Source of the DNA: Nocardioides antri | GTDB taxonomy: Bacteria; Actinomycetota; Actinomycetes; Propionibacteriales; Nocardioidaceae | Length of the DNA: 39,468 nt | Direction: 5' to 3' | Assembly (NCBI RefSeq): GCF_008373765.1 | Contig: NZ_VUJW01000005.1 | Span: forward strand, 1 to 39,468 | Shown: positions 17,634 through 25,661 of the stretch, one piece after another | Position numbering within the stretch: position 1 is the stretch's first letter | Layout: each line of letters begins with the position of its first letter | Notes under the pieces: generated by a model | The model's input: the letters and a program-made list of their open reading frames with translations, nothing else | Told to the model about the DNA's origin: nothing | The model's database searches: none | Program-made: the position numbers and the translations under genes

Positions 17634-19763
17634 ATGGCCTACCAGATCCCGCTCACCATCAAGGACACACTCGAAAGCATCGCTCAAGGCAAGTTCGTGC
17701 TGCCCGCGATCCAGCGTGAACTCGTCTGGGCTCAGGAGCCCGAGCGGATGACCCGCCTGTTCGACAGCATCCTCCGTGGCTATCCCGTCGGGACCTTCCT
17801 CTTTTGGAAGGTCACCCCAGAACAGTCGAAGACCTTCCACTTCTACGAGTTCATGTTGAACTGGCACGAGCGGAAACACCGACACAATGACCGCTTGCAC
17901 TTGGCAGATCCACGCGAACTCACCGCCATCCTCGACGGGCAGCAGCGCCTGACGACGCTGAACATCGGTCTGTACGGCAGCCTCGCTCACAAGCTTCCAC
18001 GAAAGCGGGTCGACTCGATCGACGCCTACCCGCCGAAGCGCCTGTACGTCGATCTACGCTACGAGCCGACAGAGGATGACGATCTGCAGTTCGGATTCAG
18101 CTTCCTGACCGACGAGCAGGCGCGAGATCGAGACGGCCACCACTGGTATCGCGTGGGCGGCATCCTGGATGTTGTCGAGCCAGGCGAGCCGATCTTCGAG
18201 TACGTCACGGAGAACGGCCTCACGAGCACGCCAGCTTTCCGTACGCTGTCCCGCCTATGGAAGGCCGTGCACGAGGACGGTGTCGTCGCGTACTTCGAGG
18301 AGAAGGAACAGAGCCTGTCGAAGGTGCTCGACATCTTCGTTCGCGTCAACAGCGGAGGAGTCGTACTCACGAAGAGCGACCTGCTGCTGTCCATTGCGAC
18401 GGCTCAGTTCGAAGGTCGGGACGCTCGCGAAGAGATCCACGGACTCGTCGATGACCTCAACGACACCAAACCGGGCTTCAAGTTCACGAAGGACCTCGTT
18501 CTCAAGGCGGGACTGGTGCTGACGGACATCAGCGACGTCGGCTTCCGAGTTGAGAACTTCAGCGCCAAGAACATGAAGATCCTGGACGACAAATGGGACG
18601 ACGTTGAGCGAGCACTCCGAATCGGAGTCAAGCTCCTGTCGTCCTTCGGGTTCTCGGAGAGCTCGCTGCCCGCCGCCAGCGTGCTCATTCCAGTGGCGGA
18701 CTACATCCACCAGCGAGGCCTGGACGACAATTACGTGACGTCAGCGGCACCTTCGGTCCGCCAAGACCGTGCCCTGCTCCGCCACTGGACCATCCGTACC
18801 ATCCTTAAGCCGGGCATCTGGGGCAGCGGGCTCGACCAGCTTCTTCGCTCGCTGCATCAGGCACTGCGGGACAGCACCGGCGGCTTCCCGATCGACGCGA
18901 TCGAGGCGGAAATGGCGAGGCGCGGCAAGTCGCTCTCGTTCGACGGTGCCCTCCTCGACGAGCTCGTCGATACGCCTTACAAGCACAAGCGCTCGTTCGC
19001 ATTGCTGACGCTCCTCTATGACTGGGTCGACACACGCAACGACTTCCACGTCGACCACGTGTTCCCGCGGAGTCTCGCCACTGCCGCAAAGCTTCGGGCT
19101 AATGGGGTACCGGAAGCGGATTTCGCCGAATTCGCCGACAAGATCGAGCGGCTCTCTAACCTGCAACTGCTCGCCGGTCCGGAGAACCTCCAGAAGCGCG
19201 CTCAGCTTCCTGCAGACTGGGTTCGTTCCCAATACGCCGGCGAAGAGGCGCGGAACGCCTGGCTTGCCGGTCACGACTTGCATGGACTGCCGACCGACCT
19301 GGTCGACTTCCTCCCGTTCTACGATCGGCGCCGGGCCGTCGTGCGGGCGCGACTTGCGAGTCTGCTCGGCGCAGGCACCGAGGAGATCCGCGAGAGTGCC
19401 GTGCTGACCCCCGCGCTGCCACCGATGCCGGCCTCCGAGGAAACGGCGCCACCGCGGGTCGCAGTGAAGCACGCTGCCCAGGCCGACGGCTCGGAGTTGG
19501 CCGCCGGACGACGGCACTACCAGACGTCGCTAGCCGACCTGGTCGCCAGCGGAATCGTGTCGGCGGGGACTGTCCTGCACGCGAACTACCGAGGCCGCGA
19601 CTATCGGGTGACAGTGACGGCAGACGGGATGCTTTCGGATGGCACGGAGCGCTACGAGTCACCGTCGCAGGCAGCGCGACTGCTCACGGGGCAAAAGGCC
19701 GTGAACGGTTGGGCGTTTTGGATGACCGGCGACGGCACGCAGATCCGCGAACTCCGAACCTGA
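17634..19763 (+). CDS. GmrSD-like DUF262-DUF1524 protein with C-terminal RAMA domain
   Basis: A 709-residue protein. The N-terminal DUF262 domain contains VLPAIQRELVWAQEPERMTR and the signature ILDGQQRLTTL. The DUF1524 HNH-type nuclease segment has FHVDHVFPRS near residue 472 followed by NLQLLAGPENLQKR. The last 90 residues (HYQTSLADLVASGIVSAGTV to NGWAFWMTGDG) match the RAMA module associated with restriction enzymes and adenine methylases. GmrSD-type enzymes are Type IV restriction systems that cut modified DNA with NTP use. The ATG at 17634 has AAAGGAG upstream. It is divergent from the three-gene operon. The modification recognised is not evident. Confidence 0.88.
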   Translation: MAYQIPLTIKDTLESIAQGKFVLPAIQRELVWAQEPERMTRLFDSILRGYPVGTFLFWKVTPEQSKTFHFYEFMLNWHERKHRHNDRLHLADPRELTAILDGQQRLTTLNIGLYGSLAHKLPRKRVDSIDAYPPKRLYVDLRYEPTEDDDLQFGFSFLTDEQARDRDGHHWYRVGGILDVVEPGEPIFEYVTENGLTSTPAFRTLSRLWKAVHEDGVVAYFEEKEQSLSKVLDIFVRVNSGGVVLTKSDLLLSIATAQFEGRDAREEIHGLVDDLNDTKPGFKFTKDLVLKAGLVLTDISDVGFRVENFSAKNMKILDDKWDDVERALRIGVKLLSSFGFSESSLPAASVLIPVADYIHQRGLDDNYVTSAAPSVRQDRALLRHWTIRTILKPGIWGSGLDQLLRSLHQALRDSTGGFPIDAIEAEMARRGKSLSFDGALLDELVDTPYKHKRSFALLTLLYDWVDTRNDFHVDHVFPRSLATAAKLRANGVPEADFAEFADKIERLSNLQLLAGPENLQKRAQLPADWVRSQYAGEEARNAWLAGHDLHGLPTDLVDFLPFYDRRRAVVRARLASLLGAGTEEIRESAVLTPALPPMPASEETAPPRVAVKHAAQADGSELAAGRRHYQTSLADLVASGIVSAGTVLHANYRGRDYRVTVTADGMLSDGTERYESPSQAARLLTGQKAVNGWAFWMTGDGTQIRELRT

Positions 19764-19805
19764 CTGCGATGTTGTCCCATCGACTCGTTGCGTCCCCTGG
19801 GACCG

Positions 19806-20267
19806 TCATCGCCGCTTTCCCAACCCAGGTGATCCGGCCTGGGCAACGACGAAGACGCCTTTGCCTTTGGAGTTCCGACACGTCTTGCACTTGGCCTTCT
19901 TCCAGCCCGTTGACGCGTCCGGTCGATACGTACGCCCACAAGTTCTGCAGATCTTGCCACCGTCCCTGAGTAGGCATTGCTCGCACATCGCATAGCGGCC
20001 GTACCGCGGCCGATTGTTGTTACATCGCGAGCACTTCACCTTCGGCCGGGCGACGACTTCCCGCTGCGTTCCCGCGGAGATCGACGACACCACGCTCGGC
20101 ACTGACCCGGCAGTGCGAGTTTTCGCCGGCTGTTTGGATCGCGGCTTCGAAGGGGCAGCCTTCTTGGTGTCACCTCTGGCCCGGGAGTTTGCTTGCCGCT
20201 TCGCGAGTCCGTGGGCGCACTGAGACTCGGGCAGGTCGCAGATCTCACAATGCGAAAGCACGCTCAC
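19806..20267 (-). CDS. Small multi-CxxC zinc-ribbon protein
   Basis: A 153-residue basic protein with three apparent zinc-binding clusters: CEICDLPESQCAHG at the N-terminus, then CSRCNNNRPRYGRYAMCEQC and CRTCGRTYRPDASTGWKKAK, which is followed by CKTC. A low-complexity Lys/Arg/Ser/Thr linker separates the first cluster from the others. No named family or function is recognised. The start is GTG at 20267 with a weak ribosome site. It converges on the DUF262 gene with 42 bp between stops. It may be a nucleic-acid-binding accessory protein, which is inference. Confidence 0.6.
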   Translation of the reverse strand: MSVLSHCEICDLPESQCAHGLAKRQANSRARGDTKKAAPSKPRSKQPAKTRTAGSVPSVVSSISAGTQREVVARPKVKCSRCNNNRPRYGRYAMCEQCLLRDGGKICRTCGRTYRPDASTGWKKAKCKTCRNSKGKGVFVVAQAGSPGLGKRR

Positions 20268-20519
20268 ATCAGATCATGCAATCGCGGGGCTTCGCTCGCG
20301 TTCGGATCGGCAGCCTCGGCATCCTCAGATCGCCGCAGCCCGTGCTTCGATCCCCGGAACCCGCACGACGGTCGGCATCGACGACACCCTCGGCTCTCTA
20401 ACCTCGCCTCACTGCCCAGTCGCCCCACCCCACCAGACAATCCTTAACGACTATTGACGACCCCGAAATCTCCCCGGCCCCACACACCCTCCACCCCCCC
20501 AAACTGAGCGGCACGCATG
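20268..20519. other. Non-coding stretch upstream of the relaxase region
   Basis: Together with the inverted repeats that follow, this is a 343-bp gene-free gap. The right part (about 20440-20510) is very pyrimidine-rich, with several runs of C. No convincing gene, tRNA or terminator is seen here. Confidence 0.5.
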
Positions 20520-20564
20520 CTACGAAGGTTCGTAGATCGGCTCGCCCGCCTGGGCGGGCCGAGC
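20520..20564. repeat. Paired inverted repeats before the relaxase gene, possible oriT
   Basis: Two adjacent palindromes: CTACGAA-GG-TTCGTAG (20520-20535, 7-bp perfect arms), and then GCTCG-CCCGCC-TG-GGCGGG-C-CGAGC (20540-20564, 11 bp paired with one bulged C). They lie 46 bp before the MobF relaxase start. MobF relaxases act at an oriT, often beside their own gene, with inverted repeats near the nick. A terminator or an operator for the relaxase promoter is the alternative. The nick site cannot be identified from sequence. Confidence 0.45.
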
Positions 20565-20610
20565 GTCATTTCAAGGCTATGTGACGACCGCTGACGGGTG
20601 GTGACGAGGC

Positions 20611-23259
20611 GTGCATGGTGGGGTCAAGTTCTACCGCGGGTCCGCCGCGGCCGCGCGTTCCTACGTCGAGGCCGATCGGTCTCGCGTGGATGACTACTAC
20701 CTCGCCGAGGGCACCGGCGTCGCCACCAGGTACGTCGCCACCGCTCCCCCGGCGGCGGAGGGACGCGACGGCATTGCTGTTGTTCAGGGTGGAGTGACGC
20801 TGGACGGGGACGCCTACGAGTGGTGGGTCGCTGGCTACGACACCAAGGGCCAGCCGAAGGGTCGGCTCCGGACGGACGAGCGTGGGCTGCGGTTCGTCGA
20901 GGTCGTGGTGAACGGTCCGAAGACCTGGTCGTTGGCGGCGGCACTGGATCCGGAGATCGCCGCGGCGTACGACGCGGCCCAGGAGCGGGCCGCGGTCGAG
21001 ATCATCGGCTGGCTGGCCGAGCACGCCACCACCAGGGTCGGGCCGCGCGACCGGCAGGTGCAGGTGCCGGTCGAGAAGATCGAGGCGGCGGTGGTGCGGC
21101 ACTACACCTCCCGCGCGGGCGACCCGCACCGCCACCTCCACCTGCAGGTCAACGCCCGCGTCTGGGCCCAGGGCAAGTGGCGCGGGCTGCACTCGGTCGG
21201 CGTAGTGGACAGCATCGAAGCCATCAACGGCATCGGCCACGCCGTCGTCGCCTGCGACCCCGAGTTCCGGCAAGCCCTCGCTGCTCATGGCTACACCCTG
21301 GACCCCGAGACCGGCGAGGTCGCCGAGCTCGCCTCGTACGCCGGTGCCTTCAGCGCCCGGGCCGCGCAGATCACCCGGAACATCGACCGCTACGAAGCTG
21401 AGTGGCGCCACGACCACCCCGCGCAGGAGCCCGGTCCGGCGTTGCGACGGGCCTGGGACCGCCGCGCATGGTCCGAAGCCCGGCCCGACAAGATTGTGCC
21501 CACCGACGGCACCGAGCTCCGGCGCCGCTGGATCGAGGAACTGCACGAGCTCGGCTTCACTCCCCCAGCCACGGTCCACGAGCACGCGGGTACGGCAATC
21601 GGTCGGGTCAACCGGGACGCGGTGGCCGATCTCGTGCTGTCCCGGTTGGGCGCGCGCCGGTCGAGTTGGAACGCAGCCGACATCCGCGGCGAGGTCGAAC
21701 GCATCGTCGCCAGTCTCGACATCGTCGCGACCACCGCCGTACGGCGTGAGCTCGCCGAGGACCTGACCGATCGGACCGTCGCCCGATGCGAGCTGTTGCT
21801 GGAGCGCGACGACGTTCCTGAACACGTGCGCGCGCTCACCTCCCGTGAGGTGCTCGACGTCGAGGCCGATCTCGTGGCCCGGCTGGCCGGACGGGCGGAG
21901 ACCGCCGGCGCTTCCGACCGGGTCGGCCAGGGCGTTGCTGGACGGCGGCTCGACGCTGCCCAACGCGAGGTGGTCGCCGCGCTGGCCGGCACGCACCGGC
22001 TGGTGGTGATCGAGGGCGCGGCCGGTGCCGGGAAGACCACGACGCTGGCCGCCGCCCGCGAGCTGTTGGCGATGCAGGACCGGCGGCTGGTCGTGGTGAC
22101 CCCGACCCTGAAGGCTGCCCGGGTCGCCGAGCAGCAGGTCGGCACGGACGCGTTCTCCGCAGCGTGGCTGATACATCAGCACGGCTACCGGTGGAACGAC
22201 GACGGCGACTGGTCCCGCGTCCAGGCCCAACCCGATGCCCGGGCGCGGCTGCTGCCCGGCGACGTACTCCTCGTCGACGAGGCCGGCATGCTCGACCAGG
22301 ACACCGCTCGGGCCCTGCTCACCATCGCCGACCAGGCCCACGCGCGGATCGCGTTCGTCGGCGATCGGCACCAGCTGCCCGCAGTCGGACGCGGGGGCGT
22401 CCTCGACCACGCCACCCGCTGGGCACGCCCCGAGGCCACGGTGACCTTGGACACCGTTCACCGCTTCGCCGACCAGGAGTACGCCGACCTCAGCCTGCTC
22501 ATGCGCACCAGTGAACGCAGCGGTGATGTGTTCGACGCGCTCCTCAGGCGCGGAGAGATCGTGGTCCATCCCTCCGAGGTCGAGCGCCTCGCCGCGCTCA
22601 CCACCGCGCCCACCACGAGTGAGGAGATCATCGTCGCCGACACCCGCGAGCAGGTCAGCGTCGTCAACGCGACCATTCGGGACCAACGGCTCATCACCGG
22701 ACAGACGAATGCGTCAGGATCGGTCACCACGGCTGCAGGTGAACGGCTCGGACTCGGTGACCGGATCGCCACCCGCCGCAACGACCGCGACCTCGGCGTG
22801 GCCAACCGCGACTGCTGGACGGTGACCGCCGTCGAGCACGACGGCACCCTCCACGTGCACGGGCGCGCCGGTGACCGGGTGTTGCCTGCGCCGTACGTCC
22901 GTGATCACGTCGAACTCGCCTACGCCACCACCGTCCACGGCGCCCAAGGCGAGACGGTCCGAACAGCGCACCTGCTCGTCGGCGAGACCACCGGCGCCGC
23001 CGCGGCGTACGTCGGCATGACCCGAGGCCGCGACCGCAACATCGCCCACCTGGTCGCCGACAACATCGATCACGCCCGGTCGCAATGGATCGAAGTGTTC
23101 AACCGCGACCGCGCCGACCTCGGCCCCGCTCACGCACGCAACCGCGCCCTCGACGACATCGACCGCTACGGCGCCAGCGCAGCCCGCCGCCGTCAGCGCC
23201 ACTGGGACGAGCCGGCGCGTATCCCCCAGGCCCGGCCCGATCGCGGCATCAGCATCTGA
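20611..23259 (+). CDS. traA: MobF-family relaxase with C-terminal RecD-like helicase (TraA/TrwC type)
   Basis: An 882-residue protein that nicks and unwinds DNA for conjugative transfer. The relaxase domain (1-300) has N-terminal tyrosines (Y18, Y29, Y30) as candidate nucleophiles and the metal-binding triad in DPHRHLHLQVNARVW near residue 172. The helicase domain has Walker A EGAAGAGKTTTL (about 468), Walker B VDEAGMLD (about 555) and TVHGAQGETV near residue 775. The start is GTG at 20611, giving VHGGVKFYRGSAAAA, which agrees with the family N-terminus; the ribosome site is weak. It is followed by small HTH genes, as in actinobacterial integrative mobilizable elements. Confidence 0.93.
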   Translation: MHGGVKFYRGSAAAARSYVEADRSRVDDYYLAEGTGVATRYVATAPPAAEGRDGIAVVQGGVTLDGDAYEWWVAGYDTKGQPKGRLRTDERGLRFVEVVVNGPKTWSLAAALDPEIAAAYDAAQERAAVEIIGWLAEHATTRVGPRDRQVQVPVEKIEAAVVRHYTSRAGDPHRHLHLQVNARVWAQGKWRGLHSVGVVDSIEAINGIGHAVVACDPEFRQALAAHGYTLDPETGEVAELASYAGAFSARAAQITRNIDRYEAEWRHDHPAQEPGPALRRAWDRRAWSEARPDKIVPTDGTELRRRWIEELHELGFTPPATVHEHAGTAIGRVNRDAVADLVLSRLGARRSSWNAADIRGEVERIVASLDIVATTAVRRELAEDLTDRTVARCELLLERDDVPEHVRALTSREVLDVEADLVARLAGRAETAGASDRVGQGVAGRRLDAAQREVVAALAGTHRLVVIEGAAGAGKTTTLAAARELLAMQDRRLVVVTPTLKAARVAEQQVGTDAFSAAWLIHQHGYRWNDDGDWSRVQAQPDARARLLPGDVLLVDEAGMLDQDTARALLTIADQAHARIAFVGDRHQLPAVGRGGVLDHATRWARPEATVTLDTVHRFADQEYADLSLLMRTSERSGDVFDALLRRGEIVVHPSEVERLAALTTAPTTSEEIIVADTREQVSVVNATIRDQRLITGQTNASGSVTTAAGERLGLGDRIATRRNDRDLGVANRDCWTVTAVEHDGTLHVHGRAGDRVLPAPYVRDHVELAYATTVHGAQGETVRTAHLLVGETTGAAAAYVGMTRGRDRNIAHLVADNIDHARSQWIEVFNRDRADLGPAHARNRALDDIDRYGASAARRRQRHWDEPARIPQARPDRGISI

Positions 23260-23303
23260 TCGTCCACTTTCGGGGGGACGCCGCTGACCAGCGCAAACAG
23301 GCA

Positions 23304-23337
23304 CGTACCCCCGCGAGATCAACCGCCGGGGGGTACG
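23304..23337. repeat. 9-bp inverted repeat between the relaxase and HTH genes
   Basis: CGTACCCCC (23304-23312) is the perfect reverse complement of GGGGGTACG (23329-23337), with a 16-nt loop. It lies in the 220-bp gap after the relaxase stop. No T-run follows on either strand, so an operator for the following HTH/excisionase pair is as likely as a terminator. Confidence 0.45.
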
Positions 23338-23479
23338 GAAACGGTGACGCTCCCCCGGCAGGGTCAGCTCAGCCCAGCTACCGACCGGACCGGTCCGTTC
23401 GCAACCGAGACGGCCAGATTGATCGCCCACGGCACCGCGACGGACATAGGTGACCAGACGACCAGCAAAGGAGTGACCC

Positions 23480-23728
23480 GTGCAGCCCATCCAGATCCCG
23501 GCCGAGTGGAGCGACAACGGCCTGCTCACCTTCGAGGAGTTCTGCGCCCTCATCCGTACCCCTCAACGCACCGTCCGCGACTGGCGGCGACGTGGTGTGG
23601 GACCCCGCTGGGCACGGTTCGACGGCGGCGGCCGGCTCTACATCACCGTCGCCGAAGCCCGCCGCTTCCTACGAACGGCGAAGCCGACCGCCACCGTCCG
23701 ACCTGCAGAGGAGCGACCCCATGGCTAG
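23480..23728 (+). CDS. Small helix-turn-helix DNA-binding protein (MerR/excisionase-like)
   Basis: An 82-residue protein with the pattern LLTFEEFCALIRTPQRTVRD, then WRRRGVGPRWARF and GRLYITVAEARRFL, a winged-helix fold of the excisionase/MerR-like kind. Such proteins control element excision or transcription of the element's genes. The GTG at 23480 has AAAGGAG 6 nt upstream. It overlaps the next gene by 8 bp, so the two are translationally coupled. Confidence 0.8.
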   Translation: MQPIQIPAEWSDNGLLTFEEFCALIRTPQRTVRDWRRRGVGPRWARFDGGGRLYITVAEARRFLRTAKPTATVRPAEERPHG

Positions 23729-23918
23729 GAAGAAGGACCTGCCCGTCTACGTCAGCCTCGACGAAGCCGCTGAGATGATGTCGCTCTCCACCCGCACCAT
23801 CCGGCGACGGATCAGTGACGGCACGATCCCGGCGTACCAGTGCGGTCGCCGCGCCATCCGCATCCGCGTCGACGAACTCGAGGCGGCGCTACGCCGCATT
23901 CCCTCTGCACGGTGGTGA
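23721..23918 (+). CDS. Excisionase-family DNA-binding protein
   Basis: A 65-residue protein with the excisionase HTH: YVSLDEAAEMMSLSTRTIRR, RISDGTIPAYQCGRRAIRIR and VDELEAALRRI. In related elements an excisionase directs the integrase toward excision, and the integrase gene normally follows. Here no integrase gene is present downstream. The ATG at 23721 has GAGGAG upstream and lies inside the end of the previous gene. Confidence 0.85.
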   Translation: MARKKDLPVYVSLDEAAEMMSLSTRTIRRRISDGTIPAYQCGRRAIRIRVDELEAALRRIPSARW

Positions 23919-23935
23919 AGGGAGTCCACTCGTTG

Positions 23936-24110
23936 CTACGAGTGGTACGGCTCAGCCGATCCGACCTTTCGCCCGAGCCACCGCTCGACGTCGGCCGTTT
24001 CCCAGATCGGCCCTGCGGCAAGGCGAGCGACGGGCTCGGGGAAGTCCTCGCGTTGCGCCAGCTGATTTGGCCCGTTGGCGACTGACGCCGAGCAGTTCGC
24101 GATCCCACAG
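23936..24110 (-). pseudogene. HTH DNA-binding protein with a double-frameshifted recognition region
   Basis: The main minus-strand frame encodes NQLAQREDFPEPVARLAAGP then IWETADVERWLGRK, typical of a small actinobacterial HTH family. The expected HTH core LLGVSRQRA is not in that frame but is in another frame over about 24066-24098. Reading GIA, then LLGVSRQRA, then NQLAQREDF needs one base added near 24098 (TTCGC) and one removed at 24066-24068 (TTT). Two opposite indels 32 nt apart thus change about ten residues. No clear start is seen upstream. I call it a damaged gene; sequencing error is the alternative. Confidence 0.6.
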
Positions 24111-24272
24111 AGGATCCATGCGGCCGTGGTTATCCACAGGACGACGGTGACCTGGACGCGGTCAGGTGCCACCGTGTGACACTCGAAGGCGGACCCAATT
24201 GAGGGCGGCCCCGGCCGGTGCTGGAACACCGGACCGGGACCTAGGACCGAGTGCACGAAGGGCACCCAGACC

Positions 24273-24563
24273 ATGAATCCATCTTCTCCTGTTCGCCACC
24301 CGTCCGGCCAGCGGGTCGGGCATCGCGATAATGCTGCCGGTGCTCCGGTGAGGGAGTACCGCCGCGAACGACAGCACCTCTACCCGTTGGAGGATTATCA
24401 GGCCGCCATCGCGATCGGCAGCCCAGTGAGGTCCTTCTGCGGGATCGACGTGGCTTTGCTCTGTGGCGATGCCTCCGACGTCGTGGAGGTCAAGGAGCCC
24501 GATGTCCAGGACTGCATGACCTGCGTCGACATCTGGCGCGGGCGTGAGCTGGTGCGGCTATGA
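24273..24563 (+). CDS. Hypothetical protein, Cys-containing, mobile-element associated
   Basis: A 96-residue protein with no recognised family. Visible features are SPVRSFCGIDVALLCGDASD and CMTCVDIWRGRELV, four cysteines that could bind metal. The ATG at 24273 has only a weak AAGG upstream. It overlaps the next gene as ATGA, so the two are coupled. It belongs to the mobilizable-element cargo by position. Confidence 0.6.
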   Translation: MNPSSPVRHPSGQRVGHRDNAAGAPVREYRRERQHLYPLEDYQAAIAIGSPVRSFCGIDVALLCGDASDVVEVKEPDVQDCMTCVDIWRGRELVRL

Positions 24564-25141
24564 GCGCGAGTCATCCCGACCGCGCCGAGCGTCAGGCAGC
24601 TCGACCGTCACGGAACCGGGCACTTTGCTGCGAGTGCGGACAGCTCCGGACGGTAGCGCGTACTTACCGCGGCAAGCGACCGGAGGGCGCCTCAAGCGAC
24701 CTGGCCGGCCCATGGTGCACCTGGCTGCGATGCGCCCACTGCCGCGCGACCACGGCACACGCCCTGATCGTCGACGCCCTGGCTGACAGGTGGAGTCGCG
24801 ACGGGTGCGACCGGGAGCGACACGACCGCCTCGCCGACGTACACCGCCGCCGGGTCACGCGGCGACTCAACGCGTTGGCAACGGAGGGCGTCACGATCGT
24901 CCGCGCGCCGTCCGCCGAAGACATGAACCTCGACGACGCCCTCGTCGAAGTCATCGAGTACGACGACGCGCGCGGCTTCCTCCTCCGCGTCTGCATGACA
25001 GCGGAGCCGAGCCGACTATTCCAAGCTCTCGAGCTCGCCGAGGACCTGATCGATGCACCCAAGGAGCTCGGCCCGTGGGCGGATCAAGTCGCGGGACGCT
25101 GGCGCGGGCTCGCCGTCATGGCCACGGCCACAGGTCGTTAG
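24560..25141 (+). CDS. Hypothetical protein with a CxxC zinc ribbon
   Basis: A 193-residue protein. Residues about 23-65 contain two Cys pairs (CCECGQL and CAHCRATTAHAL), a likely zinc ribbon. The remaining part is mixed alpha/beta with VEVIEYDDARGFLLRVCM and an acidic helical C-terminus. I do not recognise a named family. The ATG overlaps the stop of the preceding gene. Translation and the compact operon structure support a real gene; its function is unknown. Confidence 0.6.
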   Translation: MSASHPDRAERQAARPSRNRALCCECGQLRTVARTYRGKRPEGASSDLAGPWCTWLRCAHCRATTAHALIVDALADRWSRDGCDRERHDRLADVHRRRVTRRLNALATEGVTIVRAPSAEDMNLDDALVEVIEYDDARGFLLRVCMTAEPSRLFQALELAEDLIDAPKELGPWADQVAGRWRGLAVMATATGR

Positions 25142-25595
25142 AAGCGCCGTCGCGTGTCAAGCGCGAACCCTGGGCCGCGCCCTTGCAATCCGACGACCAT
25201 CAGTCGTCGCTGGCGATCGGCCGCTACGTACGGGGTGCGTCACATCGCCAATTAAGACGCAGCTCCGATTCGCTATCCGGTCGTCGACACCAGAGGCGCC
25301 CGTCACGGCTGATAGAGGCCAGCCACGCCGCCGACCACGTGGCATCAACCAGCCCCCGGAGGGCTGCTCACCTTAGGGATTCGGCCCAAGTCGTCTGCGC
25401 GGCGTCGGCGACAGGCTGGTGGCCCCTACTGCTTCCGTCCAGGCTGCAGGAAACGATGAGGCCGTGCTCTTCTTTTCGGGTAACCACACAAGGGTCTGAC
25501 CTGCGGCGGATGGCGAGCTCGCGGGCCGCCGTCACGCGCCAAGCGGCCGAGCGCCTCATTCATCTTGACGTCGAGACTTCCGAGTGGTGGTGGTG
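25142..25595. other. Gene-free stretch
   Basis: About 450 bp between the zinc-ribbon gene and the CGTATAGC repeats. The open frames present are compositionally like shadows and show no recognisable motif. I looked for an integrase remnant here, as expected after an excisionase, and did not find one. It may hold eroded mobile-element sequence. Confidence 0.4.
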
Positions 25596-25639
25596 CGTAT
25601 AGCCGCGTATAGCTCGGTACCAGATATATGGGCTATACG
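25596..25639. repeat. CGTATAGC repeat cluster
   Basis: CGTATAGC occurs at 25596-25603 and 25606-25613, ten base pairs apart, and its reverse complement GCTATACG is at 25632-25639. The intervening DNA (with GATATAT) is AT-rich for this genome. The geometry, two direct copies one helical turn apart plus one inverted copy, suggests a protein-binding site such as an operator or recombination arm site. No gene start lies close enough on either strand to assign it. Confidence 0.45.
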
Positions 25640-25661
25640 AGAGACTCGCCATCGCCCAGCC

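Noticed and set aside
20566-22686. A 706-codon open frame on the minus strand opposite the relaxase
   Set aside because: It is antisense to a gene with complete relaxase and helicase motifs, and its translation is compositionally biased without any recognisable motif.
25142-25595. Possible integrase remnant downstream of the mobile-element cargo
   Set aside because: I looked for tyrosine or serine recombinase motifs in all frames and saw none.
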